Notes under the pieces: generated by a model
The model's input: the letters and a program-made list of their open reading frames with translations, nothing else
Told to the model about the DNA's origin: nothing
Databases searched by the model: none
Origin: Drosophila pseudoobscura
Taxonomy: Eukaryota; Arthropoda; Insecta; Diptera; Drosophilidae
Length of the DNA stretch: 64,000 bases
NCBI RefSeq assembly: GCF_009870125.1
Contig: NC_046679.1
Coordinates: forward strand, 27,094,001 to 27,158,000
Direction of reading: 5' to 3'
Position numbers and translations under genes: made by a program
In this document: positions 48,605 to 60,965 of the stretch, in pieces
Position numbering within the stretch: the stretch's first letter is position 1
Layout of the letters: each line of letters opens with the position of its first letter

Positions 48605-49523
48605 TTACTTATTCAATAGCGAGTCAATTGAAAAGTCTTTGAATTTGGCGTTGGAATCATCGTTAAATAGCTGTGGTAGCTGTTGCTGCTGCTGCAGTTT
48701 TTCCCTTGTTTGTTTTTCATGTTTTTCTTCATCCTGAACAACTATTGTCGTTGTTGTTCCATTGTCCGTTGTTGTTGTTGTTGGTAGCATTTTCATTAGT
48801 TTATTCCGTGGCTTTCGCAGAAATTTAGTGTTTATTTGAAATTTTTGTGGTTTGTGATTCGGTTGGGCTTTTAAAAGCGTGGGTGTGGTTGCGGTCACTA
48901 TTGCTGTGGTGGCTATTGATGCGATTGTGTTTGTTGTGGGTACTAATTGGATTGTATTGCGATAATTCTGACGCCAGCTACGCAGTTCTGTGCTTGGCGA
49001 TTTTACAACTTTCTGGCTGCCTGTTGGAGTTGGCGCCTCTGCTCCTCCTGTTGCTGGTGTTGATGTTATGGTGGCTGCTGATAAGGCATTGGGTCCAAAG
49101 CATTTTAGAAAATTCTGTACATGCAACAAGCTCTCATTCTCGTCCTTATGCTTGGGTCTTCGTTGTTTGTCCTCGTTCTCATCCTCAGCCTCATAGTCTA
49201 CCGAAGATTCCTGCTGTGGCGATGAAGAGGAAAACGTGGAAGAGCTGCTGCTGGTGCTACTGAGCTGTAATTTTGAGTTTTGTTTAGTTAATTTTGTGGG
49301 ATATCATTCGAATTGATTTTTCGGCTTTACTCACATCATCATCATTTTTATCGCGTAGTTGCTGAAAGCTAAGTGCCTCCGCTGGCTTCGGCTTGCTGTA
49401 GTAGGGCATCGTCTTCTGTGGCAATAATTTGCTGTTGCTGTTGCAGCCTCCGCGTCTGGCCAGTATCGGTTTCTTTTTCGGCTGTGGCTTCTGCTTCTGC
49501 TGCATTTGCTCACGGTATGACTT
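48605..49523 (-). other. Alh: In-frame coding extension beyond the first Alh stop
   Basis: After the TGA at 49526-49524 the same frame continues KSYREQMQQKQKPQPKKKPI, crosses a canonical phase-0 intron (GTGAGT at 49334, acceptor ending at 49265) and runs to a stop at 48605: 282 further codons. It includes an acidic and basic stretch (SSVDYEAEDENEDKQRRPKH), then LLHVQNFLKCFGPNA, and ends FKDFSIDSLLNK. There is an internal ATG at 49505. Options are stop-codon readthrough, internal or separate initiation, or an unseen splice form. Confidence 0.6.
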
Positions 49524-52500
49524 TCAGCTGGTTTTGGCGAGGTTATCGTCGCGCCTTAGCTGGGACTGCAAAACAGAGAAACACCCAAATATGAGTTGCA
49601 TTCCAAGAGGGGTTCCACATATCGTATGGGGTTCTTTTTGTATACAGTAACGATTATCATAGACTTCTCTTTCATCCTGGCACACAAAAAACCACATAGA
49701 ATTTTGGTGCTATCAGCCGTGAAATGAGATATTTATAATGCAAAAAGGAATGGGGGCTAAGCGGATGGATACGAATTATGTGTGCGTGTGTTTAGAAATT
49801 TCTTTGGGGCAATGACTGATTGATTGATTGAATGACTGTTTGTTTGATTCGCAATGAATGCAAGAGATGTGGGGCACATATGAATCATGAGCATAAAATC
49901 AAAATTAATGAAAATTGGACAAAGCCTCGGGGGATGCATGGTTTATAGAGACACACACACAACACACACAGAGTTACAGACACACACACATACAGGCGCG
50001 CACGCACACAACTACCTGATGATGCGTGCTGTAGAGCGCCGCGTGATGCGCCGCATAGGAGGAGGTGGAAGTGGTGGTGGTGCTACTTAAATCGCCCAGG
50101 CCAAGGTTAACGCCATGGCCAATGCCGCCAACGCCAACTCCGCCCACGCGGAGTGGCATGCCCACTGTTGTTGTAAATGTAGTTGTTGTTGTTGTTGTTG
50201 ATGTTGCACCAGCTAGAGCTGTCGCTGACCCACCTCGTCCAATATTGCCACCAGCCGCCGCCGCCACTCCGCCAGCACCGCCCATGCCCATGCCCACGCC
50301 CACACCCACACCCACACCGAGCATATGGGCGGCGGCAACAGCGGCGCTGGCATGATGCGACGACGACGACTGTTGCTGTTGATGCTGCTGCTGCAAATGC
50401 TGCTGTACGACTTGTTGTTGCGACGGATGTGAGTGCTGCTGCTGCTGCTGGTTCTGGGAGGGATGTTGATGGAGGCTGTTGCCTACGCTGCCACTACCAC
50501 TGTTGCTGTTGTTGTATGCTGCATGGACCGCAGAGACGTGTCTATAGGGAACAGAAAAGAGATTACGAATTAGAGATATCTTTTGTTACCACTTGTCGGG
50601 GTGGTGGACACTCACCTCAATCCCAGGCTGGCTGCATTGCTCATTGTTCCGCTCAGAGACATGGGGGTGGTTGTGCCCGAGCTCACATTCGAGGAGGATG
50701 TTGCTACTCCGCCTGCTCCTCCTACCACGCCAGGATTATTGCTCATGTTGCCATTGTTGTTGCTGCCACCACCCGTTGCCGTGCCCGTGCCCCGATAGTC
50801 CAGTACACCACTGGAGCTGGCCGGCGCCACAGTGGGGCGATTGTTAACCATTGTGGGTGTGGTCGTATTGATGGCTGTCGTAGCCAGGGAGACGGCTGCC
50901 GCTATTGTTGTTGCCGCATTAAGGGCACTCATGTTGGAAGCTGCTAATGTGGAAAGGACAGAAGTTGTACAAGTTGTTGATGATGTTGCTGTTGTTGTTG
51001 TTGTTGAAGTAGTAGTAGAAGTTGTGGTTGCAGCTGTAAAGCATTTTTTGTTTTTGTTAGATTGTGAGTATCGGTATCTGCCCCCTCCCCCATTTGTTGT
51101 GACCATCTTTACCCAAAAATATATTAGTTTGTGTGTGTGCGCGTGTGTATGTGAGTATGTTGGTGGTTGCGGTAATGGTGTGGCATGCAACACAACAAAC
51201 TTATCAAAAAACTCAAATCGGGAGAGTATAGAGAGAGACGAGAGAGAGAGAGAGTAACATTAACCAAAAGAAACAGGATCTCAATGCTCTTTGAATCTTT
51301 TTTTGCACAGAAAATATTAGTTGGCAGCACCAACCAGCCAGTGCTGGAAAACGTAAACGGGTTAAGCTTGTTTGAACTTAGAGAAATAAATTTTGAATTT
51401 GATTTGTTTTTAAACATTTTATTCATTTTTAAAATAAATAAAATCGAAAATGATTAGTTATTAAGTATAGATACATATACTCGTAAATATATTGGTGTAT
51501 AAGGTAATAATAAATGTCTAATGTTATGTAAATGTATATAATGTATAATTATAAATAACTTAAGAGTGTTTTATGGCAAAGAAAAATGCATTTAAATGAG
51601 GCAATTATCTGATCATATCTTGACTATGTTATGCAGTGTAGGTAGGTTATATGTAGGTTATATACATTTTAATATGAAGTTTGACTGTTAACTTAGGAAT
51701 AACTCGAGTAACTTAAGACTATACATATCGATAGATTCAGGTGCATTTTGTATGTACAACGGATACGAACAACAGAAAAAGAAATTATAAAAAAATATTC
51801 CAATAATAAACGTATCAATTTGGTCTGTTATCAGTGGCTGTGTGTGGGTGTGTGTTTGTGGGATGGATGGATGGCTTGGCACGGCGATCCTCCTCTAGTG
51901 CAATGTGCCGTGTGTCATATGTGTGTGTGTGTTTGTGTGCGTGCGTGTGTACCGACACCAAGTGCAAGAGAGATCGGACATTGTATTGTTATGCCTTCTC
52001 TACTTACCATGCGCCTCGGACTTGTTGGCGATCGGATTCAGTGGTATCTGCAGGCGGGCATTTACCGCCAGCAAATGATCACGTCGCGCTATCAGGCTGG
52101 TCACATGCTCCTCCAAACGCAGATTCTCACTCTGCAGCTGATGCAAGCAATTTAACAGGGAAGCAACTGCAATTAGGAGGGGATTTATACAGATTAGAAA
52201 TTCGCTACAGGGCATCCTCAATGCGACTCATACTCACTGTCAAAATGCTGCGCCTGCTCCATGAGAAACTGTGAGCCCTGTTCCCATTGGCGCTCCAGCA
52301 GCTGCTCTAAGCTTTGGGGTATCGACATATTGCTATTCATTCCGCCACCGCTAAACATTGATTGCAGTGGATTCGGTGCCGGTGCGGCATTCATGGAGGC
52401 GGCGCTGGTATTATTTCGCTGTGATAAAGAGATAAAATATCTTCTTATAAAACTTTTCGACAAAAAGATAAGTTGAAACGTACCTGTTTGCCAGGGAATG

Positions 52501-55500
52501 GCACTCCCGTGAATTGCGAACTCATGGCATCACTCGTGTAGATGGCATGATCCTGCACTTCCATGTGCAGCTGCTCCGACAGCTTCTGGGCCACACTGCT
52601 ATTGGGATTTACATGATTCCCCAGCATGTGGGTGGCCGTGTGCGCTATGATCGAGCTCGCCGACGCTCCGGACGCTGCTGCGGGTGTTGCCGGCGGCGTG
52701 GGGGTACTGATCGGACCACTCGATGAACTACTACTGGCAGCTCCATTTTGCAGGATGCGCACATCCTTGAGATCTGGCTGATGCTGGACGTTTGTGGCAG
52801 CTGCTGCGGCTACCGTTGCTGCTTGTGCTGCCGCCGCTGCTGCCGCAGCTATCGTCGTGTCCTTGGCCTTGCGTCCACGCTTGCGCACATTTCCAGGCTG
52901 GGGAGCGGCTACAGCCACAGCTGTGGCACTCAATGCTGCTGTCGTGTGCAACTGCGTTGCGCCACCAATCTCGGATCCTGGCGAACTGGGCGGCGAGTCC
53001 TTGATGGAGCTTACCGGCAGCATGGCCACATCCATGAGCTGGTGCTGCGTCTGACTCTCGTACGAGAACTTGAGGCCACCCACAAGGGGCATCATCGATT
53101 GGCTCGACTGCTGACTCGTCAGCGTTGTTGTGCTTGGCAGTGATGATGTCGTTGCGGCCGATGTCGTTGCAAGATCCGGAGTTCTGTTCGATTTCGTTAT
53201 CGTTGTTGTTGTCGTGGAGGTGGAAGAAGGATTGGTAGGAATCGAATTAGTGAATTGTAATATTTCTAGATCTTCATGCTGATTCTGCTGTTGTGACTGC
53301 TGCTGTTGCTGTGGCTGTTGCAAATGCAAAAAGTTTGCCTGAATTGGAGCTGTGGCTGTGGCTGGGACTGATGCTGAGGAGGAGGGTGAGGCAGAGGTTA
53401 GATTTGTGGGGGATGTGGTTCTAGCAGGGATTATTGGTGCATATGTCTGTGGTGGTTGCTGCTGTTGCTGTTGCTGCTGTTGGAACAATTGCGTCTGCTG
53501 TGCACGTAGCATTTTCTTATTCAAAGGCTTGGTGGTGCCACCGCCATTGCTGCTGCTTCCGCCATAGTTCCCATCCGAAGTTGTGGTACCCTTGCCAGTT
53601 GGCGTGCTCGTGCTCGTGTTCCCAACTCTGTAACCCACTGACGGCACACTGGTCGACATATTGACGGGGGAGTCCAGAAGGTTTACGACAGGGACACTGG
53701 AGGCACCCCCACTCGAGGACATGGACGAGGACGAAGTAGAGGATGAGCTCGAGGATGAGGTCTGATCGCCATTATGATTGCTATGCAGTAGGAGGCTGTT
53801 ACTGCTGTTGCGCGTGCTTCGACTGTTTGGAGGAGTCGGTGTCGTTGTGGGTGCCACGGCGGGTGGCGAATCTATCGAGGATTGCGAGGAGGAGAGCGTC
53901 AGCACCACTGGCGATGCAATGCCTCCAGGCAGACCAGCAGCACTTGGCGATTGATGAGGCGAACTATGACGACTATGCTTCTCCGCTATGGCTGTTGTTG
54001 CTGCTGCAGCTGCAACATTGCCTGTTGCCGATGCAGCTCCCGGGGCATTGGTTTCGTTTTTATTGAGTGCCGCTCCACGCTTTTTACCCGAACGTCCACC
54101 TGATGTGGTTTTGGTGTTCGATGCGTTGCTGGCAGAGCTACTGACGGGTGCGATGGGGGTGGTCAAAGAGGTGCTGCCTACGCTGGCGGCAGTGTGCAAC
54201 GATTGCAGCGACGTCAGATGCTGTTGCTGCCCCTGTGTTGGATGGTTTGGGGGGACAACATTCGTGTGGTGGTGGTTCTGCGAGTGATGATGATGATGGT
54301 GATGATGACTACTCGTGCTACTGCTCTCACCAGAGCGCGATCTACTTGTGTGGTGTGGGTGGGGGTGTGGGATTCGACATTGTGATGTGATTTTGTGTTA
54401 TGGGAAGACATTAAGCAAATCGAAGGAGAGATAGAGATTGGAAGAGAAAAGAGAATTTTGTTTATAGATCGCAGCTTTATGTTTTTTTAAATGAAACACA
54501 AAAAAGTGCTGCCGCCGCCCGTTTGGAACCAAAAAACCAAGCAAAATGAACATCAGCCCAGTCCAGCCTCCCCGATGCAGTGGTGGAAGGTGCAAAATGA
54601 TTGATTACAAATGAAACACAGAAGCAGGGAAACAAAACAAGGAACGAAACACACTTTACAGGTAACCAAAGATCAATCCAGGTATGGAGGAATACATCTC
54701 TATCGTTTAAGAGTGATTTATAAACTAAAAGGCAGCTTGCACAGGCAAAAACTCATGAAGATACTCGTCGCTCATCCTTCTCGCAATACTTTGCATACCT
54801 GCTTCTGCGCGACGTGGCTGGCGGTGCCTCCTGCTCTTGCAGCTGTTGTACTCGCGTTGTCTGCTTCTCGTAGCTGATCTTTAGGTTACCACTCTCTGTG
54901 GTAGTGGCCGTCAGATTTCCAGTGGACAGGGCGCCGCTGCCGATGCTGCTGCTGCTGCCGGTGCTGGCGGAGATGATGCTGCCACCGCTATTACCGCTGA
55001 CTAGGGTACCGATGCCGCTGCCGCCGAGAGCTGGTGATGATTTTCCGCTTTGATGCTGAATAACCGTTGAGGCCGCGCCGCCACTTGTTGCTGTTGCATA
55101 CGCTCCTCCTGCAGTCCCTACAGTACTCAGTGCTGACTGATTCGTCTGCTGCTGTTGGGTACTGCGTGAAGCTGCCGTCACATGGGGATCTGTGAAGAAA
55201 GGATGATTAGTTCTGTCTTTAATCTGTGGATTAAAATAAAAACTTACCACCGCTGGGGTTCGTGGCGGCGCTGTTGCTATTGCTCGATGGCAGATTGATT
55301 CCAGGTACATTGGCTGTCGACAGCGGCACAGAGACGTAAAGGCTGGGGGCATTGCTGTTGCTGCTGCCACTCCCACTCGCAGGTGGCGTTGGATTGCTGC
55401 TGCTGCTCTCCTTAATACCGCCACTGCCACTGCCACTGCTGCTGTGTTTGCTGCTGCTTCCGCTGGTATTGGCTCTACTCGAATCTGTCTTTGGATAGCC

Positions 55501-58500
55501 ACTGGCTCCCACTCCTGCCGCCCCGCCCACAGCTGGTGCTGCTGCCGATCCTCCTGCTCCCCCTGCTGTACTGCTGCTTGTGGCATTGCTGCTCAAAGTG
55601 CTGCTGCCCGTTGTGGTTCCTCCGGCCACGGATGTCACTGCTGCCGTTGTTGCACTCGCTGTGGCAGCTATTGTGGCGCTTATGGCGGGTGCTAATGTGG
55701 CATTCACTTCGGCAGTGGCGGATGTTTGATGGGTCGGCGGACTAAGTTCCGTTCGTTGCTGCAAAGAGGAGGCAAAGAGTTTTATTAGTTAGTTTTTTGT
55801 GATTCATTTACAAGTAAGTCCACACAGCTGATAAAGCGCCCTCGACAGATAAGCGGGCGATCATAAAAAACGATCATCAAGTGGTTCATATTTCACGTTA
55901 CAACAGCAAAAGCCATGACAAAATGACTTTGTCAAGGGCTTTGATGAGGTATTTCTCACATTGGGGCAGGAAATGATATTTACAAGAATTTCCTTTAAAC
56001 CTCACTTTTGCCTTTCAAACCTATTGAAACTTAGGCTTTTCCCTCCCAAAAATATAGCTTATTCTCTTTTAAAGTGTATTCATCGTTTCGGTGTGAATCC
56101 AATGCCGAACGATTCTCTTTCAGATTTGCCTTTTGGCTTTGCGGTCATTAGCAACATCCGGTGGCTGTGTGTTGCTGGATTTCTGGTAAATGGTTGATGT
56201 TTTTTGATGGTGAGACGTGTAAACACATGTTTACAACCAAAAGAATAAGCAAATACAACACAAAAGTACAAAGCAGCGGACAAGGGGGAGAGCAGCACCA
56301 TTAACAGTGGCCTCCTTCCAACAGAAGAGCTGTTAAATGTTAGAGAGTAGATTTTTGATACCCTAGAAGAGAGCATCTAGATTAACAGTAGGATTAACAG
56401 CAGTGGAAGGAAGAATAACAGCCCTGTAAAGAGGAGTAGGAACAGATGTAGGGTGAACAAAAGAGAGCAGGGCAAAGCGGAAGGGACCGTGATGGAGGGA
56501 GAGGGGTAGGTGTAGCGGGATTCAACGGCGCCGCATGTGTTCCAAATAGATTAAAAGCTGCCAAAGGGACGGACACATTAATGCAGCTCAAAAAGCTCTT
56601 ATCGCTGATGTTGCCTGCTGTTGCTGTTGAATACAATAAAAAACATTCAACGACATGCAACATGAGTCACAGAAGAGTCAAAAAGAATGCAAGGCAATAA
56701 CAGGCAGCAGCAGCGCTGCATGCAGCTGCAGTAACAGCAAACAACAGCAACAAATGTTGGGCCAAGGCGAGTTTTCTTTATTTTTTTTTTCTGTGGTTGG
56801 CATATGCTGCACCGCTGCAGCGCTCTCTCTCTGTCTCTATATATGTATCGCGTGTGTGTGTGTGTGTTTGTGTGCATGTATGGGTGTAACAAATGTTACA
56901 TGCATCGAATGCACAAAACAATCAAGAGACCAAAAGAGTGGGAGAGAGAGCACAACAACACCCACCCGCTCTCCACTCCACAGCCCAAACTCTCTCCCAC
57001 TGTGACCTCTCTCTTGCTCACTATATCACAGTCTCTCACTCATTATGTGAACAGCTTCTCACTCTCTATGGGAACAGTCTAGGAAATAGAGGGAGAGAGA
57101 AATGTTCCTCTCATTTTGTTGTTTGTTTCAATTTTGGGGAGGGATGGGGCTTCCAGCGCTCCATCGTTTTTGCTGCTGCTGTTGTTGCACGTTGTATGTA
57201 CCCCCATTTACAATGTAGTTTTCGGTCACGTAGGCCAACAAAAACTATGAATGGCGTTGCCACCTGATGACATTTGTTCCAATAGGAATTGTTCCATTGA
57301 ATTCACATTTGCTTCCAACAAGTTGGCAGCGCCTAGCCCAAGAGCCTGTTGCTGGAGAGACAGAGAGAGAGAGTCGCACACGAATGACATTTTAAAAAGT
57401 GTCAAATTTCCAACCAAAAGAAACACCTTCATGGCTCATTAGATTTGGGTCAAGAGATACTACAGGGGGAAACCAACAAGGAAGAAATACACGCTACATG
57501 CTTTTATGGGTGTGTGTGGCCAAGTCCTTTTTGAGAGTACCTATAAAGAAATGGAGACCCTAAATGCCCTAGAAGATGGATACAACAGTAATATGATATG
57601 AATTGTATCAGTTTTACCAGATGTTTTTCTATAAAGCTTAAATAAAACCAATTTTTCATCTGTTCTTGTATGAAATAGTAATCCAAAACAGAGCTCTACC
57701 GTTTGCTACACGCAAAAGCCATTCTGTACTCTTGAAATATGAGAAACTAGATGGCATTTAAAAAGAGATTAACAAGTGGACCACTGGAAGACAGACGGTC
57801 AACGCTAATCAGCAACAAATGATCAAAGTCTATGGAAGTGTCCGCCCAGCGGGCTTGGGCTTGCCTCCTGTTCTGCATCTGGTCAAACATCTGTTGGGAA
57901 TTATAATACCCTCTGGTGGTACTGCCGTTCGGGGTGTGATAAAAAGTTTCGTCTACTACTACCATTTCATGGCCAAGTTCCTGCAAGATTTTCGCAGTTT
58001 CCCGCATAGTCCTCTCTCACGTATCCCAGTCTCTGGCAGTCTCCCTTCGGGGGCAGCTGTCGGACAAACAATGGCGGAGCGGAGGTTTCAGGCGCGCGCT
58101 TTGATTATCCTGTTGCTGAAGCTAATGGCCCACAACCCCCAGATCTAGACCCAGACGCAGACGAGGAGCGCAATGCACAATCAACCCCTTTTTTTTTGTT
58201 TTGTTGGTTTGTTGGGAATTTGCTTCCGCGACACATTTCAACTTTATTTCCAACAAAATTCAATAAGAAGAATTGTCGAGCGGTAGCCGGAAATAAAATA
58301 CCAACTATAAATATTATATTAGCGTGTGTCTGGGACATTCCCCCATCCACACATCCCCATCCGCCATCTCTATAGAGCTGGTACTTCCCTTTCACAACAA
58401 TGCTGTGGGTTAATGGTCGCATAAAAGGGTTGTCCTTGTCCCCTTTTTGTTGGCGGTACAGAAGAAGAATTTCGCACAGACATGAGAGACGATTCGTACA

Positions 58501-60965
58501 ACAAATGAACGATAGAACGATAGAATTATTCAAATTCAATTGAGAATTCATTCATTTTGGGGGGGCACCATTGTCCCGAATGACAGACAACTGGTGGGGG
58601 AACGCGAAATATCAAAAGAAATTCTAGAGATTCCAAGGAATTAACAAAGAAAAATGCCTAACAAGGTTGGGAGCACTCGTAAAAGATACCATTATCTTTG
58701 GACAAATCATCAAACATCAAGGGGAAGTGATTTATGTAGGATTTCCTGTTGAAATTATTTTTGCGATACTAGAAGCCAGGGAAATCCATATATCTGTTAT
58801 GGCAAGTGTTTTTTTCAAGGTCTTCCACCAACAAAGCATTAAGAAAACATCTTTAATTTGTATAATCCCAAACAGAGAAGGGAAGCCATCTAAAGTTTAT
58901 ACAGAGATATCTTCTTTGGCTCTAATCCTCCTTAGCTCTCCTTGGAAACACGAAAGGTAAATGAAACAATGAATGCCAATTAAAATAACAAATAGAGCAA
59001 GAGTTGAGAAAGACACGACTCGTCGTCCTGGCAGCCAGAGTTCAAGACCTTGTCCTCAGGTAGGATGTGAAACAGCAGCTGTAACCAGATCGAATGGAAG
59101 GAAAGGATCAATCAGCCGCCCAGGAAGCAACAGCAAGTACAAAAAACTAAGGGTAGGCTGCTGCTCCAGAGCGAAGGGAAAGAGTGAGCAGCCATGAGGT
59201 AAGAGAGGCACAAGATACAGAAGCATCTTGTGGCAGCTGTCGTAAACTAGGCGCAAATGTGCCAACAATACAGAGGGCTATCCGATCCAAGGATATAGCG
59301 AGTGCAAACCGGCCCTCGGCTCACGAGCAATATGTATGTTTTTTTTTCGCACTACCTTCAAGGAACAAGAGGCTACGTGATGCGTGGCACAACAGCTGTC
59401 TCCCCCCGTTTGGTAGGCACTTACACTAATCAATAATAAAAACTCCCTTTCCGATAAATGTATGCACTCCCCGACAATTGGAGCATTCAGTGTGGATATG
59501 AATGCGGGCAGAGGCGGGGCTTGGGCATTCCCCGGGCATAATTGAAGGTGTCTTTCCCCCTCTCTCCACAACATTTCTTTTGTTTTATGTCCGTGTGGCA
59601 GGTGGCTTGCTCTCACCGCCTCCAAAGACATCCAAAGTGGTGGTGGTGCAGGTGCATGTGGCACAGCGCACTCAAGTGGCATATAAGCAATGTGGTTAAA
59701 TAATTGATGGAGTGTCAAAGACATGGCCAATCGAATTTGAAACGCAATATGGGGGTTGCTTCCATTACCCGATAGGAATATCCTTTAAACAATACGAGAT
59801 CCTAATGAAGGATAAACATCTTCAGGATTTGGGGGAAAATACAGATCAATCACCAGTGTAATCACCAAGATTTGTTCTGGAATGGTGGAGGGGTAGAATG
59901 TTGTAGAATATATCCTTGGCCCTCCAGGCAATATATCTGAGTTTCAAGTGAACTTTTTAGAGGTAGAAGAACGCCTTCATTTGGGACATCTTCCCCTGCA
60001 CCCTGGAGATATTTTGTACTCTAAAAATAGTTGGATATTCCACTGAGTTCTCTCTCATTTCTATCATTCCCTTCAATCTGGAATAAATGTCGCATGCACT
60101 TCACACCAGTTGCTTCTCCCTTCCCTTCAAGAATCTTCTAGCTCTTTGCTTTGAATGATTTGAAAACCGTTCCAGAAGTACGCCTCCCTTTAAGGATCCA
60201 GGAATATCTTTTTCTTGCAAAGAACACTCGCCACATTTATATCTGCCACAAGAAGACAGCACCATCCGCTTCTTCTGCCACAAAAAGACAGACAGCTTCC
60301 TCCAGGGATTTTCTCGAAATAGATTTTGAGGGATTGGCATGGACAGATGCGACTGCCAGGCGCTCTAGAGTAGATCTACGGCCGTTTCTTACCCCGGAAA
60401 GCAGGAAGCGTATTTTTAAATTGTGCGGATATGTGGTGGTGGCAGTGGCTGTGGTGGCTCCTCCGCTGGCGCCGCTGACTCCTCCTGTGGTGGCAGCTCC
60501 CAAATAGGAGGGGGATGCAGACGCCGAACCACCCACATATTCGATGGTCGCCGAGGGTGTGGTGGAGGCGGACGAGGGCGAGGACGAGGCGGATGTCGAG
60601 TGCTGGCTGCTGTTGTGAAGATGATGCGACGATACCACCTCTCGCTCCCGCTCCCGCTGCTCCCGATCGCGATGCCGGCGATGTTCCCGATGCTCACGAT
60701 GCTCTCGATCCCTGTGCTTATGATGGCGATGCTCCTTGCCCTCCTTCTCCCTCTTGTCGCGTTTCTTCTTTTTGTTTTTGCGATGTTCCTTGTACTCCGC
60801 CATATCGATGTGATTGTTGTTGCTCTCCGCTGTGGCGGCCATGGAGACCATTGTGGCGGTAAAGTCCACGGTAGTGCCTACGGTAGTGGCGGCTACCGCC
60901 ATGGCGGGTGCCACATCCATGGGCTGTGATTGGGATGTGGTGTCCATAGTGTCCATCATCATCAT
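48605..60965 (-). CDS. Alh: Alhambra, AF10/MLLT10 homologue (distal part, leucine-zipper isoforms)
   Basis: Chromatin regulator of the AF10/AF17 family. Minus-strand coding exons: 60965-60393, (57351-57264 or 55758-55248), 55189-54799, 54344-52484, 52418-52238, 52166-52008, 51033-50616, 50541-50016, 49565-49335 and 49264-48605. To the first stop (TGA at 49526-49524) the model using 55758-55248 gives 1553 residues. The diagnostic AF10 octapeptide/leucine zipper spans two exons: LEQLLERQWEQGSQFLMEQA, then LLNCLHQLQSENLRLEEHV and ARRDHLLAVNARL. The N-terminal exon (ATG at 60965, CAACAAAATG context) is basic (KNKKKKRDKREKEGKEHRHH). The rest is Ser/Thr/Ala/Gln/His low complexity. The AF10 PHD fingers are not in the window and are expected farther upstream on the minus strand, so the long isoform is partial here. 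All exon phases close. Confidence 0.88.
57264..57351 (-). other. Alh: Candidate alternative micro-exon of Alh
   Basis: 88 nt between a TCTCTCCAG acceptor and a CAG|GTGGCA donor, open in the right phase and encoding QQALGLGAANLLEANVNSME then QFLLEQMSSG. It enters in phase 0 and leaves in phase 1, exactly like exon 55758-55248. It could therefore replace that exon and join 55189, but cannot be spliced to it in frame. Confidence 0.5.
57352..60392 (-). other. 3-kb Alh intron
   Basis: Intronic DNA between the N-terminal exon and the micro-exon or exon 55758. Low-complexity tracts occur, but no further exon, repeat family or nested gene could be supported. Confidence 0.55.

Noticed and set aside
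55248-60393. Joining micro-exon 57351-57264 to exon 55758-55248
   Set aside because: The phases conflict (out 1, in 0), giving an immediate stop; only use as an alternative is possible.
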